Part shown: positions 1 to 9,088 of the stretch, one piece after another | Position numbering within the stretch: position 1 is the first letter of the stretch | Layout: every line of letters begins with the position of its first letter | Source: Cryptosporangium sp044454545 | Lineage (GTDB): Bacteria > Actinomycetota > Actinomycetes > Mycobacteriales > Cryptosporangiaceae | Reading direction: 5' to 3' | Length of the DNA stretch: 64,000 nt | Assembly (NCBI RefSeq): GCF_044454545.1 | Contig: NZ_JBITDV010000010.1 | Span: 186,001 to 250,000, forward strand | Translations under genes and position numbers: made by a program | Notes under the pieces: model-generated | The model's database searches: none | Told to the model about the DNA's origin: nothing | What the model saw: only the letters and a program-made list of their open reading frames with translations

Positions 1-653
1 GCGCCGGTGCCGACGACGACGCCGGCCGCGCCGGTGCGCATCAGGTGCAGCGCGGTCTGGTAGTTCGCGCAGCCACCGACGATCACCGGCACGTCGAGGT
101 CGGCGATGAACTGCTTGAGGTTCAGCGTCGGCCCGGACGTCGTCACGTGCTCGGCCGAGACCACAGCACCTTGGATCACCAGCAGGTCGACGCCGGCCGC
201 GATCGCCTCGAGCGCGAGTTCGAGCGTGTGCTGGGGCGAGATGCGGATCGCGGTCGTGACGCCGCCGTCGCGCATGACGCGGATGCGCTCGCTGATCAAC
301 TCGTGCTTGATCGGCTCCGCGTACGCCTCCTGCAGACGCCGGGTCCGGCGGGACGCGTCCGGGAGCGAGGCCAGCTCCTCCAGGATCTTGGTCGGGTCGT
401 CGTACCGGGTCCAGAGCCCCTCGGCGTTCAGGACGCCGAGGCCGCCCAGCCGGCCCACCTCGATCGCGGTCTGGGGGCTCATCGTCGCGTCGGACGGGCT
501 CGCCACCAGCGGCAGATCGAAGCGGAACGCATCGATCTGCCAGGCCAGCGACGTGTCGTTGACGTCACGCGTCCGTCGTGACGGCACGATCGCGACCTCG
601 TCCAAGTGGTAGGCGCGGCGGGCGTTCTTGCCCATCCCGATCTCCACGGACAT
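1..653 (-). CDS. guaB3: GuaB3 family IMP dehydrogenase-related protein (C-terminus cut by window edge)
   Basis: This is the N-terminal 217 residues of a GuaB-related TIM-barrel oxidoreductase, the GuaB3 type that sits next to true IMP dehydrogenase in actinobacteria. The start is the ATG at 651-653, opening MSVEIGMGKNARRAYHLDEV, which is the usual GuaB3 start. No CBS pair appears in the part seen, and the sequence runs from the barrel entry (VASPSDATMSP) to a glycine-rich VIVGGC stretch. The catalytic loop lies beyond position 1. It is 49 bp downstream of guaB on the same strand, so co-transcription is likely. Its exact substrate is not settled by sequence; IMP or GMP chemistry is the family expectation. 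Confidence 0.9.
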   Translation of the reverse strand, partial: MSVEIGMGKNARRAYHLDEVAIVPSRRTRDVNDTSLAWQIDAFRFDLPLVASPSDATMSPQTAIEVGRLGGLGVLNAEGLWTRYDDPTKILEELASLPDASRRTRRLQEAYAEPIKHELISERIRVMRDGGVTTAIRISPQHTLELALEAIAAGVDLLVIQGAVVSAEHVTTSGPTLNLKQFIADLDVPVIVGGCANYQTALHLMRTGAAGVVVGTG

Positions 654-702
654 GTTCAAAGCGAGCCCCTTAACCCCACCGGACCGAAGGCATCACCCTA
701 TT

Positions 703-2235
703 TCACGCCTTCCGGCTGGCGTAGTTGGGCGCCTCGACCGTCATCTGGATGTCGTGGGGGTGGCTCTCTTTCAGACCGGCCGCGGTGATCCGGACGAACC
801 GGCCACGCTGCTGCAGGTCTGGCACCGTGCGCGCGCCCACGTAGAACATCGACTGCCGCAGACCACCGACCAGCTGGTGCGCCACCGCGGCGAGCAGGCC
901 CCGGTAGGGCACCTGGCCCTCGATGCCCTCGGGCACCAGCTTCTCGTCCGAGGCGACGTCGTCCTGGAAGTACCGGTCCTTGGAGAACGACTGCTGACGA
1001 CCGCGGCTCTGCATCGCGCCGAGCGACCCCATGCCCCGGTACGTCTTGAACTGCTTGCCGTTGATGAACTGCAGCTCGCCCGGGCTCTCTTCGACCCCGG
1101 CCAGCAGCGAACCGAGCATCACCGTGTCGGCCCCGGCCACCAGCGCCTTCGCGATGTCTCCGGAATACTGCAGACCACCGTCGCCGATCACCGGGACACC
1201 GGCGGCCCGGCCCGCCCGCGCCGCCTCGAAGATCGCGGTCACCTGCGGGACGCCCACCCCGGCCACCACCCGGGTGGTGCAGATCGAGCCCGGCCCGACG
1301 CCGACCTTGATCGCGTCGGCGCCCGCGTCGATGAGCGCCTGGGCGCCCTCTTTGGTGGCGACGTTGCCGCCGATGACCTGGGCCGCCGTGTCGGCCTTGA
1401 CCCGCCGGATCATCTCGGCGACGGCGCTGTTGTGCCCGTGCGCGGTGTCGACGACGATGATGTCGCAGCCCGCGTCCACCAGCGACCGGGCCCGCTTGTA
1501 CGCGTCCTCGCCGACGCCGACCGCCGCGGCCACCACGAGCCGGCCGTCCGCGTCCTTCGTGGACAGCGGGAACTGGTCTTTCTTGACGAAGTCCTTGTGG
1601 GTGATCAGCCCGCAGAGGCGATTTTCGACGTCGACCAGCGGCAGCTTCTCGACCTTGTTGGCGCGCAGCAGCCGCAGCGCCTCGTCGGGGTCGACGCCCA
1701 CCGGCGCGGTGATCAGCGGCATCGGCGTCATGACGTCGCGGACGCGCCGGGACGAGTCGGTCTCGAAGCGCATGTCGCGGTTGGTGACGATGCCGACCAG
1801 CACCCCGTCGGAATCGACGACCGGCAGGCCGGAGATGCGGTACCGGCCACAGGCCCGGTCGACGTCGGCGAGCGTGTCGTCCGGCGAGCAGGTCACCGGG
1901 TTGGAGACCATACCGGACTCCGACCGCTTGACCTTGTCGACCTCGGCCGTCTGGTCGTCGATCGAGAGGTTGCGGTGCAGCACGCCGACGCCACCCTGGC
2001 GAGCCATCGCGACCGCCATCCGGGCCTCGGTCACGGTGTCCATCGCGCTGGAGAGCAGCGGGATCCGGACCGAGATCTCCCGGGTCAACCTGGCCGTGGT
2101 GTCGACCTCGCTGGGCATCATGTCGGATTCGCCCGGCAACAACAGCACGTCGTCGAACGTCAGCGCAGTCGGGGCGAACAACTCAGCGAGTGAGTCCGGT
2201 GCGGCGAATACAGCGGGGTCGACCTGAGGCAGCAT
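703..2235 (-). CDS. guaB: Inosine-5'-monophosphate dehydrogenase
   Basis: This enzyme oxidises IMP to XMP with NAD+, the committed step of GMP synthesis in the cytoplasm. The 510 residues are normal for the family. An N-terminal barrel segment (LTFDDVLLLPGESD) is followed by a CBS pair around residues 110-235 and then the catalytic barrel. The catalytic loop GPGSICTTR places the active-site cysteine at residue 319, and the flap carries YRGMGSLGAM. The gene lies directly upstream of guaB3. A TACGAT box (2241-2246) sits five bases before the ATG, so the transcript may be leaderless. Confidence 0.97.
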   Translation of the reverse strand: MLPQVDPAVFAAPDSLAELFAPTALTFDDVLLLPGESDMMPSEVDTTARLTREISVRIPLLSSAMDTVTEARMAVAMARQGGVGVLHRNLSIDDQTAEVDKVKRSESGMVSNPVTCSPDDTLADVDRACGRYRISGLPVVDSDGVLVGIVTNRDMRFETDSSRRVRDVMTPMPLITAPVGVDPDEALRLLRANKVEKLPLVDVENRLCGLITHKDFVKKDQFPLSTKDADGRLVVAAAVGVGEDAYKRARSLVDAGCDIIVVDTAHGHNSAVAEMIRRVKADTAAQVIGGNVATKEGAQALIDAGADAIKVGVGPGSICTTRVVAGVGVPQVTAIFEAARAGRAAGVPVIGDGGLQYSGDIAKALVAGADTVMLGSLLAGVEESPGELQFINGKQFKTYRGMGSLGAMQSRGRQQSFSKDRYFQDDVASDEKLVPEGIEGQVPYRGLLAAVAHQLVGGLRQSMFYVGARTVPDLQQRGRFVRITAAGLKESHPHDIQMTVEAPNYASRKA

Positions 2236-2400
2236 GCCTCATCGTAGCCGTCAGCAACTATCACTCGGAGTCCCCGCCCGGGCTACGGATGGGGCGGATG
2301 AGACCTGCGAAAACTACCGAGACAAGCTGAATCGGTGCTGCTCACACCGGTTCGGGACAACGCCGTACACCGAACTCACCGAGTGGTAGACCTCACGTCC

Positions 2401-3888
2401 GTGACCCTCGTTCCGGTACGCCGCGTGGTCGGAGCACTTCTCGCCGTCGGTCTCGCGCTCGGCTTCTCCGCGCCCGCCTCTGCGGCGGCGCCCGCCCCGA
2501 GCATCCGCACGGTGACCGTCACCTCGTTCGACGGGACCCCGATCGTCGTCCATCTGTTTCCGGCGACCGGACTGACCGCGGGGAAGAGAGCGCCGTCGGT
2601 GCTCTTCGGACCGGGCTGGGGTTCGGCGGGCGAGACCAACCCGGCCTCACCCACGGTCGCCGGGCTGAACAACGCCGGGTACAACGTCGTCACCTGGGAT
2701 CCGCGCGGCTTCGGGAAGTCCGGCGGAGCGGCCTCGGTGGACTACTACAAGTACGAGGGCCGGGACATGCAGACCCTGGTCAGCTGGCTCGCCGAGCAGC
2801 CAGAAGCCCAGCGGGACGGCGCGAACGACCCCCGCGTCGGGATGGCGGGCGGCAGTTACGGCGGCGGCATCCAGTTCGTGACCGCCGGCCTCGACCGCCG
2901 CATCGACGCGATCGTGCCCACGATCGCCTGGAACTCGCTGGTCAACAGCATGTATCCGAACCGGACCGCGAAGACCGGCTGGGGCAACCTGCTCTGCCTC
3001 GCCGGCTCCGCCGGCACCAACCGGCTGGCCCAGCAGGTCAAGGACACCTGCGCACTGGCTTCCACCGGCGCGCTCCCGTCCCCCGCACTGGAGGCCTGGT
3101 GGCGAGACCACGGCCCGGCCGGCCGGCTGATCAGCCGGGTCCGCGTCCCCACGATGATCGTGCAGGGCACCGTCGACACGCTCTTCCCGCTGCGGGAGGG
3201 CATCGCCAACTACAACGCACTCCGGACGTCGGGCACGCCGGTGAAGATGGTGTGGTTCTGCGGCGGGCACGGCGTGTGCAACACACCGGCCGGGGCCGCG
3301 GGTCACGTCGAGGCGCTGACCGTGGCCTGGTTCGACCGCTGGCTCAAGCGCCGGCGAGGCACGGCGACCGGCCCGGGTTTCGAGTACGTGGACGACGCCG
3401 GCGTCTGGCGCGGAGCCCGGTCCTATCCGCTCGGCGGGACGCATCAGATCCGGAAGACCGGCTCCGGGACGCTCGCGTTCAGCCCGGCCGACACCTCCGG
3501 CACCGACGTCGCGGCGGCACCGGCGGTGAACGCGGTCCGGATCGCCGGGCCGGCCGCGACCGGACGACAGGTCGTCGGCCCGCCCACCCTGAAACTGACC
3601 TACCGGGCGACCGGCGACACGCCGCGGACGTCGCTCTACGCGCAGGTCGTCGATACCGGCCGGAACCTGATCGCCGGGAACTTCGCGACCGCGCTGCCGA
3701 TCGTCCTCGACGGGCGCACGCACACGCTGTCGGTGCCGCTCGGCGCACTGGCCTGGAACGCCGCCTCTCTGACGCTGGAGATCACCGGCGGCTCGCGGCT
3801 GTACTTCCCGCAGCGGGCCACCGGGGCCGTGACGCTCCGCGCCGACGTGAGCTATCCGGTAACGGCGCCAGCACACAGCGTTATCTGA
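2401..3888 (+). CDS. Secreted alpha/beta hydrolase, CocE/X-Pro dipeptidyl-peptidase (S15)-like
   Basis: This is an exported serine hydrolase of about 495 residues. Starting at GTG 2401 gives a textbook signal peptide: VTLVPVRR, a hydrophobic core, then an APASA-A cleavage site. An upstream ATG at 2335 is in frame but would add a 22-residue polar extension. The catalytic serine lies in GGSYGGG near residue 153, with a later candidate Asp (GTVDTLFP) and His (FCGGHGV). The C-terminal third looks like the beta-sandwich domain that follows the hydrolase domain in the CocE/S15 group. The substrate is unknown; a peptidase or esterase acting outside the cell is the family expectation. It interrupts the usual guaB-DUF5319 adjacency. 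Confidence 0.8.
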   Translation: MTLVPVRRVVGALLAVGLALGFSAPASAAAPAPSIRTVTVTSFDGTPIVVHLFPATGLTAGKRAPSVLFGPGWGSAGETNPASPTVAGLNNAGYNVVTWDPRGFGKSGGAASVDYYKYEGRDMQTLVSWLAEQPEAQRDGANDPRVGMAGGSYGGGIQFVTAGLDRRIDAIVPTIAWNSLVNSMYPNRTAKTGWGNLLCLAGSAGTNRLAQQVKDTCALASTGALPSPALEAWWRDHGPAGRLISRVRVPTMIVQGTVDTLFPLREGIANYNALRTSGTPVKMVWFCGGHGVCNTPAGAAGHVEALTVAWFDRWLKRRRGTATGPGFEYVDDAGVWRGARSYPLGGTHQIRKTGSGTLAFSPADTSGTDVAAAPAVNAVRIAGPAATGRQVVGPPTLKLTYRATGDTPRTSLYAQVVDTGRNLIAGNFATALPIVLDGRTHTLSVPLGALAWNAASLTLEITGGSRLYFPQRATGAVTLRADVSYPVTAPAHSVI

Positions 3889-3969
3889 GGTGTCGGCCGA
3901 TCGAAAACCCCTCCCAGCGTCGTGTCAAGGGGGAAGGCGCGGCGAAGCACGTGCGGCTACGGTGGGACC

Positions 3970-4371
3970 GTGCAGGACGAACCGCTAGACCCGTTCGCGG
4001 GTGATCCGACCGACCCGACGTCAGCCCTCGACGACGACGGGCCGGGTCGTGGTGGTGTGCAGCCACTCACCGCGGAGGAGCGGCAGGACGTTCTCGACGA
4101 CCTGGCCGACCTCGACGTCTACGAGGCGCTGCTGACCGCCCGCGACATCCGCGGGCTGGTCGTCGACTGCGAAGACTGCCGGGTACCGCATTACTTCGCC
4201 TGGGATCTGCTCCGGGCGAACCTCCGCCACCTGCTCGTCGCAGGGCGCACCCGCGTGCACGAGCCCGCGTTCGACCCCGACCCCAGTGAGTACGTGACCT
4301 GGGAGTATGCCCGCGGGTACGCCGACGGGATGCAAGACGCGGTCGACGACGCGGACGACAGCGAGGCCTAG
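3970..4371 (+). CDS. DUF5319 family protein (Rv3412-like)
   Basis: This small acidic protein of 133 residues has unknown biochemical role and belongs to the actinobacterial family kept beside guaB (Rv3412 in M. tuberculosis). The conserved core contains VDCEDCRVPHYFAWDLL and ends with WEYARGYADGM. The paired cysteines in CEDC could bind metal, which is inference. I prefer GTG 3970 over ATG 3922: it removes a basic leader absent from the family, and a TACGGT box at 3958-3963 lies exactly six bases upstream, the leaderless arrangement seen repeatedly in this window. It converges on rsdA, leaving 35 bp between the stops. Confidence 0.85.
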   Translation: MQDEPLDPFAGDPTDPTSALDDDGPGRGGVQPLTAEERQDVLDDLADLDVYEALLTARDIRGLVVDCEDCRVPHYFAWDLLRANLRHLLVAGRTRVHEPAFDPDPSEYVTWEYARGYADGMQDAVDDADDSEA

Positions 4372-4406
4372 CGACTCGCCCGGCCTCGGGTGGCGGCGGT
4401 GGGGAG

Positions 4407-5783
4407 CTACCCGGTCGCCGCGGCCGGTGCCTCGGCGCCGGTCTGCTGGCCCGGATCCGGGTTCGCCTGCCCGGTGTCGGGCGACTCCGGTGCGGTCGTC
4501 CCCGGGCTCTCGGTCGCCGGACCGCTCGGGTCGGTCGGCTCGCTCGGCGGCGTCGGATCCGTGGTGGCCGGCGGCGGCTGCTGGGTCTGCCCTTGCGACT
4601 GGGACGGGTTCGGAGCCGGGCTCGGCGTCGGCGCGGCCGACGGTGACGCCGACTGCGAGCCGTTCCGGCCGCCGCGCTGATGGCGCTGCCACCGCGACCG
4701 GGTTGACGCATTCGTGCTCGGGTTGTCGGTGCCGGCGGTGCTCGGTGAGTCGGTGATCGTGCCGTCCGGATCGATGCCCGGCATCGACGTGGTCGTCTCG
4801 TGGAGGTCGGCGGCGAGTGCGTCGGCCTCGTCCGAGCCGTCGCGGACGTGGTGATCGAGCTTGTCCTTGGCCTCGGCGACGTACCGGCGGGCCGCGTCGG
4901 TGTCGCCCCGCTGCATCGCCTCGCGCGCTTTCCGCAGCGACGCGTGCGCTTCCTCGCTGGCGACGATCGACTTGGCCCGATCGGCGTAGACGACGCGGCT
5001 GATCGGCCACAACGTGTCGCCGGGGTGGGCGGTCGCGGCGGCCGCGACGCTGCCGGCCGAACCGGCGGCGAGGATCGCTGCGGTCGCGGCGACGGCCACC
5101 ACCACCCGGTCGTACTTCCGGCGACGCGGGCGTCGGCCGTTGCGATGCGTCCCGCCGGTGTCGTCGCCGTCGCCGCCCGGCCCGTCGAACGTCGCGACCG
5201 GGCTCTCGGGCTTCGCGAACTGCTCGGTCGGCTCGTCACCGGCCCGCAGGTGGTCGGTGCTGCGCAGCTCGGCCGAGGGACGGGCGTAACCGGCGGCAAC
5301 AAACGCCGATCGCGCCGCTTCGTCGATGCGGTCGGGCTCGCGGAACAACGGGAGCGGCGTCGTGGCCTCACCGAAGCCGTCGACGTCGACGTCGTGCGAG
5401 CCGTGGTAGCCGTTGCGGTCGTGGTAACCGCGGTGCTCGTGGTATCCGCCGGGCTCGCGGTAGCCGTCGACGCGCGGCAGCATGTCGGTCGCGGCCTCGT
5501 CGGTGTACCGGGCCAGGAACTCGGTCGCGTCGTCCGCGGTCGTCAGCAGGACCGGCGACCGGCTATCCGGAACGGACAGCGGCGGCAGGCCCCGGTCGAC
5601 GTCGTCACGCCAGCCGGTGAGCAGGCGGGCCGTCACGTCGGCCCGGTAGGTGGCCGGGAGCTCGCCCCGGCCCAGGGCGTCCAGCAGGGCGTTGTCGCGC
5701 AGGATCGCATCCACAGCAGGGTCGGCTTCGTCGTCGAACGGGTCAACCAACCCGTGGCGGTCGGGAACGCCGTGTGCGCTCAT
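4407..5783 (-). CDS. rsdA: Anti-sigma-D factor RsdA-like membrane protein
   Basis: This is the probable antagonist of the adjacent sigma factor. The 458 residues comprise a cytoplasmic N-terminal sigma-binding region (DPFDDEADPAVDAILRDNALL and nearby), a polar linker and one membrane helix near residues 222-245 (VVVAVAATAAILAAGSAG). An extracytoplasmic part follows, with a helical ATAHPGDTLWPISRVVYADRAK segment and a long Pro/Ser/Thr-rich tail. Its ATG overlaps the sigma-factor stop by 4 bp (ATGA), so the two are translationally coupled. The order guaB-DUF5319-rsdA-sigD matches M. tuberculosis Rv3411c-Rv3414c. Release in the RsdA family is by proteolysis; no protease gene lies nearby. Confidence 0.85.
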   Translation of the reverse strand: MSAHGVPDRHGLVDPFDDEADPAVDAILRDNALLDALGRGELPATYRADVTARLLTGWRDDVDRGLPPLSVPDSRSPVLLTTADDATEFLARYTDEAATDMLPRVDGYREPGGYHEHRGYHDRNGYHGSHDVDVDGFGEATTPLPLFREPDRIDEAARSAFVAAGYARPSAELRSTDHLRAGDEPTEQFAKPESPVATFDGPGGDGDDTGGTHRNGRRPRRRKYDRVVVAVAATAAILAAGSAGSVAAAATAHPGDTLWPISRVVYADRAKSIVASEEAHASLRKAREAMQRGDTDAARRYVAEAKDKLDHHVRDGSDEADALAADLHETTTSMPGIDPDGTITDSPSTAGTDNPSTNASTRSRWQRHQRGGRNGSQSASPSAAPTPSPAPNPSQSQGQTQQPPPATTDPTPPSEPTDPSGPATESPGTTAPESPDTGQANPDPGQQTGAEAPAAATG

Positions 5784-6379
5784 GCCGTCTCCCGGACCGG
5801 ATCGAGCGTCCGGCGGAGCCGATTCAGCGCCCGGTGCTGGGTGACCCGGACCGAACCGGGACTCATGCCGAGCGCCTGGCCGGTCTCTTCCGCGGACAGC
5901 CCCACCGCGATACGCAGCAGCAGGACGTCACGGTGGGCCGGCGGGAGCGTGTCGAGCAGGTCGCGCATGCGGCGGGACGAGTCGGCGTCGATCGCGAACC
6001 CCTCCGGGCCACCACCGGGAGCGATGGTGTCGGGGACCGTCTGCACCGGAACGCCGAGTTCGCGGGCGGCGACGCGGTGCGCGTCGGTCACCTTGTTCGC
6101 GGCGATGCGGAAGAGGAACGCCGTGAAGGGGCGCCCCTGGTCGCGATAGCGAGGCAGTGCGTGCAACACCGCGAGACACACCTCCTGCGCTACGTCGTCA
6201 GCCGTCGTGTAGGTACCGCCACCGGCTCGGCCCAGCCGGGCGCGGCAATAGCGCACCACCATGGGCTGCACCTGCCGGAGCAGTTCGGCGGTGGCTGCCG
6301 CATCGGACTGCGCCGCCCGGGCTGCCAGCACGTCCAACTCGCGTTCGACGCCTCCTCCGGACGGAGCTGCCCCGGTCAT
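5780..6379 (-). CDS. sigD: RNA polymerase sigma factor SigD/ShbA (ECF-like sigma-70)
   Basis: This group-4-type sigma factor of 199 residues contains region 2 (TTADDVAQEVCLAVLHALPRY, then PFTAFLFRIAANKVTD) and region 4 (LPPAHRDVLLLRIAVGLSAEE, then GMSPGSVRVTQHRALNRLR). I start it at the ATG 6377-6379, giving MTGAAPSGGG, because an AGGG Shine-Dalgarno lies eight bases upstream. A longer frame to 6460 exists. Position and partner gene identify it as the SigD/ShbA orthologue, which drives growth-related genes in actinobacteria. The downstream rsdA overlaps it by 4 bp. Confidence 0.92.
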   Translation of the reverse strand: MTGAAPSGGGVERELDVLAARAAQSDAAATAELLRQVQPMVVRYCRARLGRAGGGTYTTADDVAQEVCLAVLHALPRYRDQGRPFTAFLFRIAANKVTDAHRVAARELGVPVQTVPDTIAPGGGPEGFAIDADSSRRMRDLLDTLPPAHRDVLLLRIAVGLSAEETGQALGMSPGSVRVTQHRALNRLRRTLDPVRETA

Positions 6380-6870
6380 CGTCGCCCTGTCGGCGTACTG
6401 CAGGCCACGGTTCCTGACCGTAGCCTGCCAGCGAAGCCCGCGGGCGGCACCTGTCCGCACGGCCCAAACCCATCCCCCGGACGGATGAGAGCGCCTGGCC
6501 CGGATCGCAAGGTCAATCCGCAGGTCAGAGGGGGATAGATCAAATTCTCAACTACTTCGTCGGGCCGCCGAGGCTCTGTTGACCGGACGGTCGCGGAGCG
6601 TAGCGGGTGGCAGCTTCGGCGACACTGAGTAATGTCGACATGACACTTCGGACGGTCCAGAAACTGCCCAGGACGGTATTTCACCCCGGAATGAGCGCCC
6701 GGCCAATCCACCGTCCGGTCAAGGATCACATCCTCGAAACGACGCAACCTCCTGCGTTTGACTCGCTCTTCGACGCAAGATCGATGCAATATCTCGTCCG
6801 GACGCGTTTCCCGCCTCCTACCAGGGGAATTAGCTGGAGCGTCGCACCGGCAGTTTCACCAGGAGGACCC
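6380..6870. other. Intergenic region between divergent sigD and whiB
   Basis: These 491 bp separate two divergently transcribed regulators and must hold both promoters. The middle (around 6530-6560) is less GC-rich than its surroundings. Open frames here show no recognisable protein and no plausible ribosome-binding site. The whiB side ends in a strong AGGAGG at 6861-6866. I could not assign -35/-10 boxes with confidence. Confidence 0.6.
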
Positions 6871-7200
6871 ATGGCCGACGTCCGGCGCCTGCCCGGCACC
6901 AACACCGACGTCTGGGACTGGCAGCTCGAGGGCTCTTGCCGCGGTCTCGACAGCGCGCTGTTCTTTCACCCCGACAACGAACGAGGCCCGTCGCGGGCCC
7001 GACGCGAGAACGCGGCCAAAGCGATCTGCGCGGCCTGCCCGGTAGTGGAGCCGTGCCGTGCGCACGCACTCTCCGTGCGCGAGCCGTACGGGGTGTGGGG
7101 CGGCCTGTCCGAGGCCGAGCGCAACCAGCTCCTCGGCACCGGCCGGGGCGACGCGATCTGCCCTCCGGCCCAGCCCGCGGAGATCGTGCGCGCGATCTGA
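6871..7200 (+). CDS. whiB3: WhiB-family iron-sulfur transcriptional regulator (WhiB3/WhiD type)
   Basis: This 109-residue Wbl protein carries four [4Fe-4S]-ligand cysteines at 23, 53, 56 and 62 (C-X29-C-X2-C-X5-C) and the family turn GVWGGLSEAER near residues 74-84. The start at ATG 6871 is set by AGGAGG five bases before it. In this family the cluster senses O2, NO or redox state and the protein works with a sigma factor. Location between sigD and groES/groEL matches whiB3 of mycobacteria and whiD of Streptomyces. Unusually, it carries an extra C-terminal stretch after the GVWGGL turn rather than a clearly basic tail. Confidence 0.93.
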   Translation: MADVRRLPGTNTDVWDWQLEGSCRGLDSALFFHPDNERGPSRARRENAAKAICAACPVVEPCRAHALSVREPYGVWGGLSEAERNQLLGTGRGDAICPPAQPAEIVRAI

Positions 7201-7295
7201 GGCTCGGCGTGGGCACCACTCGGGGCGGCCGGCGCGGCAACCGGCCCTTCGCCCGGCCTGCGGTGGTTCGCCGGGCGGCGTGAAATCGCAGTAAA

Positions 7296-7325
7296 AAGGC
7301 CGGTGGGGCGAGCCCCACCGGCCTT
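7296..7325 (-). terminator. Intrinsic terminator of groEL
   Basis: A perfect 13-bp stem (7296-7308 with 7313-7325) surrounds a four-base loop, 14 bp past the groEL stop. On the minus strand the stem is followed by a run of five T residues (7293-7297 read as T, partly in the stem base). It lies between convergent whiB and groEL, so it may also stop whiB transcripts. Confidence 0.85.
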
Positions 7326-7339
7326 GGACGTGCAACGGG

Positions 7340-8980
7340 TCAGAAGCCCGGGCCGTGGCTGTGGCTGTGACCGTGACCACCGTGGGAGTGGCCGGCGGAC
7401 TCCTCCTCAGCCGGCTTCTCGACGACCAGGCTTTCGGTCGTGAGGAGCAGACCGGCGATCGACGCGGCGTTGGCGAGCGCGTTGCGCGTCACCTTCACCG
7501 GGTCGACGACGCCCTGGGCGACCAGGTCGCCGTACTCGCCGGTGGCCGCGTTCAGGCCCGAGCCGACCGGCATCTCGGAGACCTTGCTGACCACGACGCC
7601 GCCCTCGAGGCCGGCGTTCTCGGCGATGTTGCGCAGCGGGTAGGAGAGCGCCGCACGGACGATCGCCACACCGGTCGCCTCGTCGCCGGTCAGCCCGAGG
7701 TTGCCGTCGAGCGCCGGGCCGGCGTGCACCAGAGCGGTGCCGCCACCGGCGACGATGCCCTCTTCCACGGCCGCCTTGGTCGCCGAGATCGCGTCCTCGA
7801 TGCGGTGCTTCTTCTCCTTGAGCTCGACCTCGGTGGCCGCGCCCACACGGATCACGCTGACGCCGCCGGAGAGCTTCGCGAGGCGCTCCTGGAGCTTCTC
7901 GCGGTCCCAGTCGGAGTCGGACGCCTCGATCTCGTTCTTGATCTGCGAGATCCGACCGGCCAGACCCTCGGCCGAGCCGCCACCGTCGACGATCGTGGTG
8001 TTGTCCTTGGTGACGGTCACCCGGCGAGCGGTGCCCAGCACGTCGACGCCGACCTGGTCGAGCTTGAGGCCGATCTCCGGGGCGATGACCTGCGCGCCGG
8101 TGAGCTCGGCGATGTCGCCCAGCATGGCCTTGCGACGGTCTCCGAAGCCGGGCGCCTTGACCGCGACGACCGTGAAGGTCTTGCGGATCGAGTTGACGAC
8201 CAGCGTGGACAGCGCCTCGCCGTCGACGTCCTCGGCGATGATCAGCAGCGGCTTCTTCGCCTCGACGACCTTCTCCAGCAGCGGGAGCAGGTCGGTGATC
8301 GACGAGATCTTCTCGGTGGTCACGAGGATGCGGGCATCCTCGAGAACCGCCTCGAGGCTCTCGGTGTCGGTCGCGAAGTAGGGCGAGATGTAGCCCTTGT
8401 CGATCTGCAGACCTTCGGTGACCTCGAGCTCGGTCTCCATCGCCGAGGACTCCTCGACGGTGATGACACCGTCGCTGCCCACGACGTCCATGGCCTCGGC
8501 GATCAGGTTGCCGATCGTGGCGTCCTGGGCCGAGATCGTCGCGACGTGCGCGATCGACTGCTTGGACTCGACCGGGATGGCCTTCTCCAGCAGCGCGGCG
8601 TTCACGGCGTCGACGGCGGCCTGGATGCCCCGGCGAACCGCGATCGGGTTCGCGCCGGCGGCGACGTTGCGAAGGCCCTCACGGACCAGCGCCTGCGCCA
8701 GCACGGTCGCGGTGGTCGTGCCGTCACCGGCGACGTCGTTCGTCTTGGTGGCGACCTCCTTGGCGAGCTGAGCGCCGAGGTTCTCGTACGGGTCGGTCAG
8801 CTCGACCTCACGCGCGATGGTGACACCATCGTTGGTGATCGTCGGGCTGCCGAACTTCTTGTCGAGGACCACGTTGCGGCCCTTGGGGCCGAGCGTGATC
8901 TTGACGACGTCCGCGAGCGCGTCGACACCGCGCTCGAGTCCCTTTCGGGCGTCGTCGGAGAAGCTGAGTATCTTCGCCAT
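7340..8980 (-). CDS. groL: Chaperonin GroEL, His-tailed GroEL1 type
   Basis: This is the 60-kDa chaperonin subunit that folds proteins with GroES and ATP; 546 residues from MAKILSFSDDARK. ATP-binding signatures ITLGPKGRNVVLD and GDGTTTATVLAQ are intact. The C-terminus is not the usual Gly-Gly-Met repeat but a His-rich tail with seven histidines among the last 17 residues, the hallmark of the groES-linked GroEL1 paralogue in actinobacteria. The family normally has a second, unlinked GroEL2. A four-residue longer start at 8992 exists but lacks support. It is the second gene of a groES-groEL operon under CIRCE control. Confidence 0.97.
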   Translation of the reverse strand: MAKILSFSDDARKGLERGVDALADVVKITLGPKGRNVVLDKKFGSPTITNDGVTIAREVELTDPYENLGAQLAKEVATKTNDVAGDGTTTATVLAQALVREGLRNVAAGANPIAVRRGIQAAVDAVNAALLEKAIPVESKQSIAHVATISAQDATIGNLIAEAMDVVGSDGVITVEESSAMETELEVTEGLQIDKGYISPYFATDTESLEAVLEDARILVTTEKISSITDLLPLLEKVVEAKKPLLIIAEDVDGEALSTLVVNSIRKTFTVVAVKAPGFGDRRKAMLGDIAELTGAQVIAPEIGLKLDQVGVDVLGTARRVTVTKDNTTIVDGGGSAEGLAGRISQIKNEIEASDSDWDREKLQERLAKLSGGVSVIRVGAATEVELKEKKHRIEDAISATKAAVEEGIVAGGGTALVHAGPALDGNLGLTGDEATGVAIVRAALSYPLRNIAENAGLEGGVVVSKVSEMPVGSGLNAATGEYGDLVAQGVVDPVKVTRNALANAASIAGLLLTTESLVVEKPAEEESAGHSHGGHGHSHSHGPGF

Positions 8981-9016
8981 CTTTTTGGGCAATCCCTATC
9001 TAGATACCGGCAAGAA

Positions 9017-9077
9017 ACGCGTTCGCCCCGGCGACGTGCGGCCGGGGTTCCGGCCGCCGTCGCCGGGGCGAACGCGT
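9017..9077 (-). other. Long groES-groEL intercistronic stem-loop
   Basis: An exceptionally long inverted repeat fills the 108-bp gap between groES and groEL. The outer arms 9017-9035 and 9059-9077 are perfectly complementary over 19 bp. An inner stem 9038-9045/9050-9057 adds 8 bp around the loop at 9046-9049, with only a 2/1-base interruption between stems. No T-run follows on the minus strand, so it is more likely an mRNA processing or stability element, or an attenuator that lowers groEL relative to groES, than a simple terminator. Its function is inferred. Confidence 0.75.
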
Positions 9078-9088
9078 CAAGACAAGGC

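Noticed and set aside
628..2227. Long open frames on the plus strand opposite guaB
   Set aside because: High-GC shadow frames: Arg/Asp/Gly-rich, no family motif, and opposite a certain gene.
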